Positions 26,491-34,226 of a stretch of DNA of 64,000 nt are shown piece by piece (position 1 is the first letter of the stretch; each line of letters starts with the position of its first letter). Source of the DNA: Streptomyces sp. SID13726. GTDB lineage: Bacteria > Actinomycetota > Actinomycetes > Streptomycetales > Streptomycetaceae. Below the pieces are notes generated by a model. It was not told the DNA's origin. It worked only from the letters and a program-made list of their open reading frames with translations, and searched no databases. The stretch is taken from positions 1 through 64,000 of the forward strand of contig NZ_JAAGLY010000022.1 of assembly GCF_010548375.1 (NCBI RefSeq), in the 5' to 3' direction. Position numbers and translations under genes: made by a program.

Positions 26491-27717
26491 ATGAGCCACG
26501 ACTCCACTGCCGCGCCGGAAGCCGCGGCCCGGAAGCTTTCCGGGCGACGCCGCAAGGAGATCGTCGCGGTGCTGCTGTTCAGCGGCGGCCCCATCTTCGA
26601 GAGTTCCATACCACTGTCGGTGTTCGGGATCGACCGCCAGGACGCCGGCGTACCCCGTTACCGACTGCTGGTGTGCGGCGGCGAGGAAGGCCCACTGCGG
26701 ACCACAGGGGGCCTGGAACTCACCGCACCGCATGGCCTGGAAGCGATCTCACGCGCGGGCACGGTCGTCGTGCCGGCCTGGCGCTCGATCACTTCACCGC
26801 CGCCGGAGGAGGCACTCGACGCACTGCGCCGGGCGCACGAAGAGGGCGCCCGCATCGTGGGCCTGTGCACCGGCGCGTTCGTGCTGGCCGCGGCGGGCCT
26901 GCTGGACGGCCGCCCCGCGACGACGCACTGGATGTACGCGCCGACGCTGGCCAAGCGCTACCCGTCGGTGCACGTGGATCCACGAGAGCTCTTCGTGGAC
27001 GACGGCGACGTACTGACCTCGGCCGGTACCGCGGCCGGAATCGACCTCTGTCTCCACATCGTGCGGACGGACCACGGCAACGAGGCGGCCGGCGCGCTGG
27101 CCCGCCGCCTAGTGGTACCGCCGCGCCGCTCGGGCGGTCAGGAGCGCTACCTCGACAGGTCTTTACCAGAGGAGATCGGCGCCGACCCGCTCGCCGAGGT
27201 CGTCGCCTGGGCGCTGGAGCACCTCCACGAGCAGTTCGACGTGGAGACGCTGGCCGCGCGCGCGTACATGAGCCGCCGTACCTTCGACCGCCGGTTCCGT
27301 TCGCTCACGGGAAGCGCGCCGTTGCAGTGGCTGATCACACAGCGGGTGCTCCAGGCCCAGCGGCTGCTGGAGACGTCGGACTACTCGGTGGACGAGGTCG
27401 CCGGACGCTGCGGCTTCCGCTCGCCGGTGGCGCTGCGCGGGCACTTCCGGCGGCAGCTGGGCTCGTCCCCGGCCGCCTACCGGGCCGCGTACCGGGCACG
27501 CCGCCCGCAGGGTGACAAGCCGCTGGACGGCGACGGTCCGGTGCCCGGTGCGCCGGGGCCCGCCCCCAGCCCGCCCGTGCAGCTGCACCCGGAGAGCGGC
27601 CCGGTGCCGCTCCAGACCCGCCGCACCCCGGCCCCCGTGGGCCTGCCGTCCGACAACGGCCGCGAGCTGTACGTCGGCGGCCGGGTGGGTCTTCCGGGAC
27701 AGCGCAGCGGAGCGTGA
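26491..27717 (+). CDS. adpA: AdpA/BldH global regulator of development and secondary metabolism
   Basis: The 408-residue protein has an N-terminal DJ-1/PfpI-like dimerisation domain (about residues 25-205) and an AraC-type double helix-turn-helix (about 235-335; RAYMSRRTFDRRFR and SVDEVAGRCGFRSPVALRGHF). A Pro-rich tail follows. AdpA binds many promoters in Streptomyces and switches on aerial growth, secreted hydrolases and antibiotic genes. Leu225, between the two domains, is encoded by TTA (27163-27165), the conserved feature that makes adpA translation depend on the bldA leucyl-tRNA. ornA downstream matches the known adpA-ornA order. Confidence 0.97.
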   Translation: MSHDSTAAPEAAARKLSGRRRKEIVAVLLFSGGPIFESSIPLSVFGIDRQDAGVPRYRLLVCGGEEGPLRTTGGLELTAPHGLEAISRAGTVVVPAWRSITSPPPEEALDALRRAHEEGARIVGLCTGAFVLAAAGLLDGRPATTHWMYAPTLAKRYPSVHVDPRELFVDDGDVLTSAGTAAGIDLCLHIVRTDHGNEAAGALARRLVVPPRRSGGQERYLDRSLPEEIGADPLAEVVAWALEHLHEQFDVETLAARAYMSRRTFDRRFRSLTGSAPLQWLITQRVLQAQRLLETSDYSVDEVAGRCGFRSPVALRGHFRRQLGSSPAAYRAAYRARRPQGDKPLDGDGPVPGAPGPAPSPPVQLHPESGPVPLQTRRTPAPVGLPSDNGRELYVGGRVGLPGQRSGA

Positions 27718-27725
27718 TCTCTCGG

Positions 27726-27756
27726 CGCCGGACGGGCACTTCCAGCCCGTCCGGCG
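27726..27756. repeat. GC-rich hairpin of a common Streptomyces intergenic repeat type
   Basis: CGCCGGACGGGC (27726-27737) and GCCCGTCCGGCG (27745-27756) form a perfect 12-bp stem with a 7-base loop, followed by TCTGAGG. I recall near-identical GCCGGACGGGC...GCCCGTCCGGCGTNTGAGG hairpins at many intergenic sites in Streptomyces genomes. It may end adpA transcription. The count in this genome is unknown to me. Confidence 0.6.
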
Positions 27757-27874
27757 TCTGAGGCCCAGGCTCCTTCGGGGCCGACGCGGGGATACCGGGG
27801 GGCGGCAGCCCCCTGTTGCGCCGACCCCGGTACCGGGGCACCCCAAAGCCGGACGTCAGCCGTAGGGTGTTCGC

Positions 27875-28477
27875 ATGAACGATCGCATGGTGTGGATCGA
27901 CTGCGAGATGACCGGCCTCTCGCTGTCCGACGACGCGCTCATCGAGGTGGCCGCCCTCGTCACCGACTCCGAGCTCAATGTGCTCGGCGACGGTGTGGAC
28001 ATCGTCATCCGCCCGCCGGACCGGGCGCTGGAGACGATGCCGGAGGTGGTGCGTCAGATGCACACCGCGTCCGGACTGCTCACCGAGCTGTCCGGCGGCA
28101 CCACCCTCGCCGACGCCGAGGAGCAGGTCCTCTCCTACATCCGCGAGCACGTCAAGGAACCCGGCAAGGCACCGCTGTGCGGCAACTCCGTGGGCACCGA
28201 CCGCGGATTCCTCGCCCGGGACATGACGGACCTGGAGGGCTACCTCCACTACCGGATCGTGGACGTCAGCTCCGTCAAGGAACTGGCCCGCCGCTGGTAC
28301 CCCCGGGCGTACTTCAACAGCCCGGAGAAGAACGGCAACCACCGCGCCCTCGCCGACATCCGCGAGTCGATCGCCGAACTCCGCTACTACCGCGAGGCGA
28401 TCTTCGTACCCCAGCCGGGACCCGACTCGGACACCGCCAGGTCCATCGCCGCGAAGCACGTCCTGCCTGCACAGTAA
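27875..28477 (+). CDS. orn: Oligoribonuclease
   Basis: The 200-residue DEDDh 3'-5' exoribonuclease degrades short oligoribonucleotides, including linear di-nucleotides such as pGpG from c-di-GMP turnover. WIDCEMTGL (about residues 6-14) carries the first D and E, and HRALADIRESI near residue 157 carries the final H and D. Streptomyces ornA is known to lie downstream of adpA and to affect growth and morphology. A cyclic-di-GMP enzyme gene, cdgA-like, sits at the right edge of this window. tRNA-His follows 76 bp later. Confidence 0.95.
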   Translation: MNDRMVWIDCEMTGLSLSDDALIEVAALVTDSELNVLGDGVDIVIRPPDRALETMPEVVRQMHTASGLLTELSGGTTLADAEEQVLSYIREHVKEPGKAPLCGNSVGTDRGFLARDMTDLEGYLHYRIVDVSSVKELARRWYPRAYFNSPEKNGNHRALADIRESIAELRYYREAIFVPQPGPDSDTARSIAAKHVLPAQ

Positions 28478-28553
28478 AGGCGTGCGCGAGCACCCCTTCG
28501 GACCCTGTACACTTTTTCTCGGCCGGTCGGGGAAACCCGAACAGCCGAACATG

Positions 28554-28629
28554 GTGGGTGTAGCTCAGCTGGTAGAGCACCTGGTTGTGGTCCAGGATGC
28601 CGCGGGTTCGAGTCCCGTCACTCACCCCA
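28554..28629 (+). tRNA. tRNA-His (anticodon GTG)
   Basis: A cloverleaf folds from 28554. The acceptor arm GTGGGTG pairs with CACTCAC (one G-T), the D arm is GCTC...GAGC, the anticodon arm CCTGG-TTGTGGT-CCAGG has GTG in the loop, and the T arm is GCGGGTTCGAGTCCCGT. G28553 can pair with discriminator C28626 as the His-specific G-1. CCA is encoded (28627-28629). Confidence 0.95.
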
Positions 28630-28633
28630 CTCA

Positions 28634-28673
28634 CCTCAGCCGGTGACCTTGGAGACAAGGTCACCGGCTGAGG
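28634..28673. terminator. Perfect 18-bp terminator hairpin, probably bidirectional
   Basis: CCTCAGCCGGTGACCTTG (28634-28651) pairs without mismatch with CAAGGTCACCGGCTGAGG (28656-28673) around the tetraloop GAGA, followed by TCGTTTC. It lies between tRNA-His and the convergent lysR gene and should end both. Confidence 0.85.
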
Positions 28674-28678
28674 TCGTT

Positions 28679-29554
28679 TCATGGGCCGGGCGCCCTGAGG
28701 AACGTCCGCGCGACCTTGCGGAAGGCCGCGACCAGACGGCTCCGGTCCTCGGCGCGGGTCGCGAGGACGACATGCGCCGGCTCCACCCCGTGCAGCGGGA
28801 CCGCGGTGACGTCGGGGCGCAGCGCGCCGGCCCGGGGCAGCGCCGTGATGGCGAGGGCCTGTCCGGAGGCCACGAGTTCGAACTTGTCCTCCAGGGCGTC
28901 GGCCAGCGGGCCGCCGGGTGCCGGGCGGCCGTCCGGGCGCGGGTCGATGCGCCAGTACGCGTTCCAGACCGGGTCGGCCACCCGCACCAGCGGCTCGTCG
29001 GCGATGTCGTCGAGCGTGACGGACTCCTTGCCCGCGAGGCGGTGGCCGACCGGCAGGACCAGCACCCGGGGCTCGCCGTACAGGACCGTCACCTGCGCCT
29101 CGTCGGCCGGGAAGGGCAGCCGGGTCACCAGGGCGTCGACCTTGAGCTCGGACAGGACGGTCGTCCGCTCGCCCCAGTCGATGTGCGCGGTCCTGACGTC
29201 GGCGTCCGGGAAGCGGGCCCGCAGTTCGCGCACCGCCGGGGTGACGATGAGGCCCGCCGTGTACCCGACGGTGATCCGGCTCGGCTCGGCGGCCGCCCGG
29301 GTGAGGGACGCCGCCTGGGCCGCCGAGCGCAGCAGCGCCTTCGCGCGGGGCAGGAAGACCTCCCCCGCCTCGGTGAGCCCGCTGCCCTGCGGGGTCCGCT
29401 CAAGGAGCCGCGCGCCCAGCTGCTGCTCCAGCCGCCGGATCTGCCGGCTCAGCGACGGCTGGGTGATGTGCAGGGCGTCGGCGGCCCGTCCGAAGTGCCG
29501 GTGCTCGGCGACGGCCGTGAAGTACCGGACCAGGCGGAGGTCGAGGTCGGTCAT
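28679..29554 (-). CDS. LysR-family transcriptional regulator
   Basis: The 291-residue protein has an N-terminal winged helix-turn-helix (residues about 1-60: LRLVRYFTAVAEHRHFGRAA, HITQPSLSRQIRRLE) and a periplasmic-binding-fold effector domain (about 90-285). The ATG at 29554 begins the canonical MTDLDLRLVRYF. The frame remains open upstream only as a shadow. It is divergent from an SDR/epimerase gene, with a 32-bp near-palindrome between them, the usual arrangement of a LysR activator and its target. The inducer is unknown. Confidence 0.92.
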   Translation of the reverse strand: MTDLDLRLVRYFTAVAEHRHFGRAADALHITQPSLSRQIRRLEQQLGARLLERTPQGSGLTEAGEVFLPRAKALLRSAAQAASLTRAAAEPSRITVGYTAGLIVTPAVRELRARFPDADVRTAHIDWGERTTVLSELKVDALVTRLPFPADEAQVTVLYGEPRVLVLPVGHRLAGKESVTLDDIADEPLVRVADPVWNAYWRIDPRPDGRPAPGGPLADALEDKFELVASGQALAITALPRAGALRPDVTAVPLHGVEPAHVVLATRAEDRSRLVAAFRKVARTFLRAPGP

Positions 29555-29618
29555 GCCCGAAGCGTACGCCCGCCGGTCCGCCGTGATCGCGAGGAAATGG
29601 CAGCTGACCTGGTGTGAT

Positions 29619-29650
29619 GCCTGATTCGTATTGCGCGATGCGAAACAGGC
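29619..29650. promoter_or_regulatory. LysR operator candidate: 32-bp near-palindrome
   Basis: The sequence from 29619 to 29650 begins GCCTGATTCG and ends CGAAACAGGC. Read against its reverse complement it differs at only three base pairs. It contains the core TTCGTATTGCGCGATGCGAA and is centred 80 bp from the lysR start and 88 bp from the SDR start. Confidence 0.6.
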
Positions 29651-29722
29651 TTTGGACCGGGACCGCCCTCCCTTCCCACGATGGAGGTCACTCACCGTCG
29701 TCGTGAAACGAAGGACTTCACC

Positions 29723-30619
29723 ATGCGTGTATTCGTCACGGGCGCGACCGGCTTCATCGGTTCCGCCGTCACCCGGGAGCTGCTGGGCGCCGGGCACGAG
29801 GTCGTCGGGCTGGCCCGTTCGGACCGGTCGGCCGAGGCGCTGAGGAAGGCCGGGGCGGAGGTGCACCGCGGGGACCTGGACGATCTCGACAGTCTGCGCC
29901 GGGGTGCCGAGGGGGCCGACGGGGTCGCCCATCTGGCGTTCATCCACGACTTCACGAACCTGACCGCGTCCGGCGAGGCCGACCTCAGGGCGATCGAGGC
30001 CGTGGGCGAGGTGCTGGCGGGCACCGGGAAGCCGCTCGTGGTCAGCTCGGGACTGCTGACGGCGCCGGGGCAGGTCGCCACCGAGGACCAGCCGGCCGAC
30101 CCGGCCTCCCCCGCCAGGCACCGGCACGCCTCGGAGACCGCCGCGCTCGCGCTGGCCGAGCACGGGGTGCGCGCCGCGGTGCTGCGGCTGCCGCCGAGCG
30201 TGCACGGCGAGGGCGACTACGGCTTCGTGCCGATGTTCGTCGCCGCCGCGCGCGAGAAGGGCGCCTCGGGCATGGTCGGCGACGGCTCCAACCGCTGGGC
30301 GGCCGTGCACCGGCTCGACGCGGCCCGGCTGTACCGGCTGGCCCTGGAGGCGGCGCCGGCGGGGGTGCGGCTGCACGCGATCGGGGACGAGGGGGTGCCG
30401 TTCCGGGAGATCGCCGGGACGATCGGGCGGGGGCTCGGCGTGCCCGTCGTGAGCGTGGCCCCCGAGGAGGCGACGGACCACTTCGGCTGGCTCGGCCGCT
30501 TCGCCTCCGTCGACATGCGGGCCTCCGCCGACCTCACCCGCAAGCTGCTGGACTGGTGGCCGGAACACCCCGCACTGATCCCCGACCTGGCGGCGGGCCA
30601 CTACTTCAGGACGGCCTGA
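29723..30619 (+). CDS. NAD(P)-dependent epimerase/dehydratase (extended SDR)
   Basis: The 298-residue Rossmann-fold oxidoreductase begins MRVFVTGATGFIGSAVTREL, with the nucleotide-binding GxxGxxG at residues about 7-13. It has the acidic GDLDDLDSLRRG segment after the second strand. The family's usual YxxxK active site is not obvious; the expected region reads ARHRHASETAALALAEHG, so catalysis may be atypical (an atypical SDR). The ATG at 29723 follows GAAGGAC. It is the likely target of the divergent LysR protein. Substrate unknown. Confidence 0.85.
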   Translation: MRVFVTGATGFIGSAVTRELLGAGHEVVGLARSDRSAEALRKAGAEVHRGDLDDLDSLRRGAEGADGVAHLAFIHDFTNLTASGEADLRAIEAVGEVLAGTGKPLVVSSGLLTAPGQVATEDQPADPASPARHRHASETAALALAEHGVRAAVLRLPPSVHGEGDYGFVPMFVAAAREKGASGMVGDGSNRWAAVHRLDAARLYRLALEAAPAGVRLHAIGDEGVPFREIAGTIGRGLGVPVVSVAPEEATDHFGWLGRFASVDMRASADLTRKLLDWWPEHPALIPDLAAGHYFRTA

Positions 30620-30628
30620 CCCCCTCCG

Positions 30629-31408
30629 CTACGACACCGCCCGCCACGCCACCACCAACTCCCGTACACCGCCGTACCGTTCGGCCGGGTCCGACCGCGT
30701 GGCCCGCCCTACGACCGCTAGCTGCGCGGCCGTACCGCGAAAGGCGTCCTCGCCCGGGCCGGCGTCCAGCAGGAGGCGGATGGTGCGGCCGAGGGCGTGG
30801 ACGGTGGTGCGGATGCCGATCTCGGCGCCGCGCCGCCACTCCTCGGGTGCCATGAAGCGGGTGGAGCCGGGCAGCCGGTCCTCGGCCAGGACGAACGGGC
30901 CGGGACGGTACTCGTCGAGGTCGATCAGATGGATCTCGTGGCCGTCGAAGTCGTAGAGGAACGCGCCGTCGTAGAGATCGACGGCGACCTGTCCCGCGGC
31001 CTCCACGGCGAGGTGGGCGTCGAGGATGCGGTCCAGGGCGTGGTGGACCCGGGGCAGCGGGAGGGCGCGGAAGCGGGCCCGGGCCGTGCGGTCGTAGAGG
31101 ATCTCGCCCTCGTGCCACGGCATCACGACGGCCGTACGGCGTCCCCCGACGGCGATCCGGTGCAGCTGGGGCACGATCGCCGGGTGCCGGACCACCCGGT
31201 GGAAGTCCCAGGCCCGGTCGAGCGAGCGCTGCCCCCGGCCGGTCACCGCCTCCTTCACGAACCAGCGCTGTCCGTCCGGGAGTTGGATGCCGTGGGCGAC
31301 ACAGCCCGAGTCCTGGTCGCCGAAGGAACGGAACACCTCGCCGACGGTCCGCAGGTACGGCTCGGTCTCGGGGACGGTGTCAACTCCCAGCAGGGGGTGC
31401 GCAGTCAT
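30629..31408 (-). CDS. Atypical serine/threonine-kinase-like protein
   Basis: The 259-residue soluble protein has a kinase-like fold. RWFVKEAV provides a candidate ATP-binding Lys, VDLYDGAFLYDF resembles a degenerate catalytic loop, HLIDLDEY occupies the DFG position, and FMAPEEW resembles the APE motif. The HRD histidine and DFG glycine are missing, so it may be an APH/fructosamine-kinase-like enzyme or a pseudokinase. I chose the ATG at 31408; a GTG nine bases upstream is possible. It converges on the SDR gene, with nine bases between the stops, and lies next to cebR. Confidence 0.75.
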   Translation of the reverse strand: MTAHPLLGVDTVPETEPYLRTVGEVFRSFGDQDSGCVAHGIQLPDGQRWFVKEAVTGRGQRSLDRAWDFHRVVRHPAIVPQLHRIAVGGRRTAVVMPWHEGEILYDRTARARFRALPLPRVHHALDRILDAHLAVEAAGQVAVDLYDGAFLYDFDGHEIHLIDLDEYRPGPFVLAEDRLPGSTRFMAPEEWRRGAEIGIRTTVHALGRTIRLLLDAGPGEDAFRGTAAQLAVVGRATRSDPAERYGGVRELVVAWRAVS

Positions 31409-31474
31409 GGCCCTCACCGGGGTCGGGTGCGTGGACGCGGGTGATCCTTGTGTTCAACCTCTTGACGCAGCAGG

Positions 31475-32530
31475 TCAGGACGACGTCCGCCGCACCAGTT
31501 CCGTGGCCAGGACCACCTGTCGGCGTTCCAGTCCCCGTGAGACCGCCGGGCGGCGGTCGGCGATCTCCGAGAGGAGGAGGTCGATCATGCGGCGGCCCAT
31601 CTCCTCGATGGGCTGGCGGACGCTGGTGAGGGGCGGGTCCATGTGGCGGGCTATGGCGGAGTCGTCGTAGCCGATGAGGGCCACGTCGGCGGGGATGGTG
31701 CGGCCCTCCTCGCGGAGCACCTGGCGGGCGCCGGCCGCCATGACGTCGGAGCCGGCGAAGACAGCGTCCAGGTCGGGGCGGCGGGCCAGGAGCTTGGTCA
31801 TCGCGCGGCGCCCGCCCTCCTCGGTGAAGTCACCGGGCTCGATCAGGTGCTCGTCCACCTCGTGGCCCGCGTCGAGCAGGGCGTCGCGGTAGCCGTCGAC
31901 GCGGCGCTGGGCGCCGTACACGTCGAGGCGGCCGGTGATGTGGGCGATCGTGCGCCGGCCGCCGGACAGCAGGTGCTCCACGGCCGAGCGGCCGCCGCCG
32001 TAGTTGTCGGAGTCCACCGACGGGAGCGTCTCCCCCGCCGAGCGCGGACCGCTGATCACCGCCGGGATCTCCAGCTGGGCCAGCAGGTCGGGCAGCGGGT
32101 CGTCCGCGTGGACCGAGACCAGGAGCACGCCGTCCACGCGGTGCGCGGCGAGGTACTGGGCCAGCCGACGGCGTTCGCGGTCGCTACCCGCGAAGATCAG
32201 CAGGAGCTGCATCTCGGTCTCCGAGAGCTCCGCGCCGACGCCCTTGAGCATGTCCGAGAAGTACGGCTCGGCGAAGAAGCGGGTCTCCGGCTCGGGGACG
32301 ACCAGGGCGATCGCGTCCGTGCGGTTGGCGGCGAGCGCGCGGGCTGCCGTGTTGGGGACGTAGCCCAGCTCCGCCACCGCCGCCTCGACGGCCGCGCGGG
32401 TCGCGTCGCTGACCCGGGGCGATCCGTTGATCACCCGGGAAACGGTCCCTCGCCCGACGCCGGCGCGCGCGGCGACCTCTTCGAGGGTGGGCCGCCCACC
32501 GCTCCGGCTCCGCGCTCCGTGGCTTGCCAT
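31475..32530 (-). CDS. cebR: CebR, LacI-family repressor of cellobiose utilisation
   Basis: The 351-residue LacI/GalR regulator has an N-terminal HTH and hinge (residues about 14-68: TLEEVAARAGVGRGTVSRVI) and a sugar-binding core (about 75-345; VLIGYDDSAIARHMDPPLTSVRQP region near 290). It is divergent from cebEFG, and two matches to the CebR box TGGGAGCGCTCCCA lie before cebE and bglC. CebR is known in Streptomyces to be released by cello-oligosaccharides and, in plant pathogens, to link cellobiose to virulence. Confidence 0.93.
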   Translation of the reverse strand: MASHGARSRSGGRPTLEEVAARAGVGRGTVSRVINGSPRVSDATRAAVEAAVAELGYVPNTAARALAANRTDAIALVVPEPETRFFAEPYFSDMLKGVGAELSETEMQLLLIFAGSDRERRRLAQYLAAHRVDGVLLVSVHADDPLPDLLAQLEIPAVISGPRSAGETLPSVDSDNYGGGRSAVEHLLSGGRRTIAHITGRLDVYGAQRRVDGYRDALLDAGHEVDEHLIEPGDFTEEGGRRAMTKLLARRPDLDAVFAGSDVMAAGARQVLREEGRTIPADVALIGYDDSAIARHMDPPLTSVRQPIEEMGRRMIDLLLSEIADRRPAVSRGLERRQVVLATELVRRTSS

Positions 32531-32900
32531 GGGGCTCCGCCTTCCACCGTTGTCTTGACGCTGGCCTGGAATTTAACAGTCCCGCCTGTTCCAGTGGCTG
32601 TCGCGGGGGCTGCCGCCCCCCAGACCCCCGCTTCGGCCCGCAGGGCCTCGTCCACAAAGGCCGGGCGGGCTGAAGTCGGTCCAGTTAACGGGCTGATAAC
32701 TGAACGCATCTCTCCGCGTCGACTCCCTTGACACCCTCGCTCCGACCCGCGAACCTTCAACACATCACAAGTGGGAGCGCTCCCACGGTACCTGACACAT
32801 AAACATCCCGCACGTTCCCCGCCCGAGCCGCAGCTTGCACGAACGGGCCCAACAACGCAGTTGGCCGGGGGGTCGGCACGTCAGGCAACAGGAGGACGCA
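32531..32900. other. cebR-cebE divergent intergenic region
   Basis: These 370 bases hold no gene. They contain a GC-rich motif of the type dispersed in Streptomyces (32602-32630, GGGGGCTGCCGCCCCCCAGA), a perfect -35-like TTGACA at 32728-32733 with a weak -10 about 18 bases on (AACCTT), the CebR box at 32771-32786, and the cebE ribosome site GGAGGA at 32891. Confidence 0.6.
32771..32786. promoter_or_regulatory. CebR box upstream of cebE
   Basis: GTGGGAGCGCTCCCAC is a perfect 16-bp palindrome containing the exact CebR consensus TGGGAGCGCTCCCA. It lies about 115 bp before cebE, just downstream of a TTGACA element, which suits repression by blocking transcription. Confidence 0.92.
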
Positions 32901-34226
32901 ATGCGCACGACCATCCGCCGGACCCACCGGCTGTTGGCCCTGGCGGCCGTCGCCGCACTGACCACGGGAGTGCTGGCCGGCTGCGCCGGTGACTCGGACG
33001 ACGGCGACTCGTCGGGCTCGGGCAACAACGCAGGCAGCGGCAAGACCACACTCACCATCGGCACCTTCGGGGTCTTCGGTTACAAGCAGGCCGGACTCTA
33101 CGACGAGTACACGAAGCTGCACCCCGACATCACCATCAAGGAGAACGTCACCACCCGGACCGACGTCTACTGGCCGAAGGTGCTCACCCGGTTGCAGGCG
33201 GGCTCCGGCACCGACGACATCCAGGCGATCGAGGTCGGCAACATCACGGAGGCCGTGCAGACGCAGGGCTCCAAGTTCGTCGACCTGGGCAAGGACGTCG
33301 ACAAGTCGCAGTGGCTGGACTGGAAGAACGCCCAGGCCACCACCGCCGACGGCAAGCTCATCGGGCTCGGCACCGACATCGGCCCGATGGCGATCTGCTA
33401 CCGCAAGGACCTCTTCAAGGCAGCCGGTCTGGAGACCGACCGGACCAAGCTCGCCGCGCAGTGGAAGGGCGACTGGAACAAGTACGTCGCCCTCGGCAAG
33501 GAGTACATGAAGAAGGCGCCCAGCGGCACCAAGTTCGTGGACTCGGCCTCCTCCGTCTACAACGCGGTCCTCAACGGCGAGAGCGAGCGCTACTACGACA
33601 AGAGCGGCAAGGTCGTCTGGGACAAGTCGGCCGGTGTGAAGAACGCCTGGGACGTCGCGATGTCGGTGGCGACCAGCAACATGTCGGCGAAGCTCAAGCA
33701 GTTCGACAAGCCGTGGGACCAGGGCTACGCGAACGCCTCCTTCGCCACCGTCGCCTGTCCCGCCTGGATGATCGGTTACATCCAGGAGAAGTCCGGTGAC
33801 GCGGGCAAGGGCAAGTGGGACGTGGCCGCCGCGCCGACCGCGGGCAACTGGGGCGGTTCCTTCATCGGCGTGCCGACGGCCGGCAAGCACCAGAAGGAGG
33901 CCATCGAGCTCGCGAAGTGGCTGACCGCGCCCGAGCAGCAGGCGAAGGTCTTCGCCAAGCAGGCCAGCTTCCCGTCGACCCCGTCGGCGTACTCCTCCCT
34001 GAAGCCGGCCGCCGCCACCACGGAGTTCTTCAGCGACGCGCCGATCACCCAGATCTTCTCCGACTCCGCGAAGACCATCCCGGCGCAGGTCTTCGGCGTC
34101 AAGGACCAGCCGATCAACACCGCGCTGACCGACATCGGCATCCTCCAGGTCGAGCAGAAGGGCAAGACCCCGGCCCAGGGCTGGGACGCGGCCACGAACG
34201 AGATCAAGGACGTGCTCGGCCAGTGA
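32901..34226 (+). CDS. cebE: Cellobiose/cellotriose-binding lipoprotein
   Basis: The 441-residue extracellular solute-binding protein (family 1) has a signal peptide of about 23 residues and the lipobox VLAGC, followed by a Ser/Gly/Asp-rich spacer. It delivers cello-oligosaccharides to the membrane permeases CebF and CebG; the ATPase MsiK is encoded elsewhere in Streptomyces. The ATG at 32901 follows GGAGGA; an upstream frame opening at 32835 lacks this. The GTGA overlap with cebF suggests coupled translation. Confidence 0.93.
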   Translation: MRTTIRRTHRLLALAAVAALTTGVLAGCAGDSDDGDSSGSGNNAGSGKTTLTIGTFGVFGYKQAGLYDEYTKLHPDITIKENVTTRTDVYWPKVLTRLQAGSGTDDIQAIEVGNITEAVQTQGSKFVDLGKDVDKSQWLDWKNAQATTADGKLIGLGTDIGPMAICYRKDLFKAAGLETDRTKLAAQWKGDWNKYVALGKEYMKKAPSGTKFVDSASSVYNAVLNGESERYYDKSGKVVWDKSAGVKNAWDVAMSVATSNMSAKLKQFDKPWDQGYANASFATVACPAWMIGYIQEKSGDAGKGKWDVAAAPTAGNWGGSFIGVPTAGKHQKEAIELAKWLTAPEQQAKVFAKQASFPSTPSAYSSLKPAAATTEFFSDAPITQIFSDSAKTIPAQVFGVKDQPINTALTDIGILQVEQKGKTPAQGWDAATNEIKDVLGQ

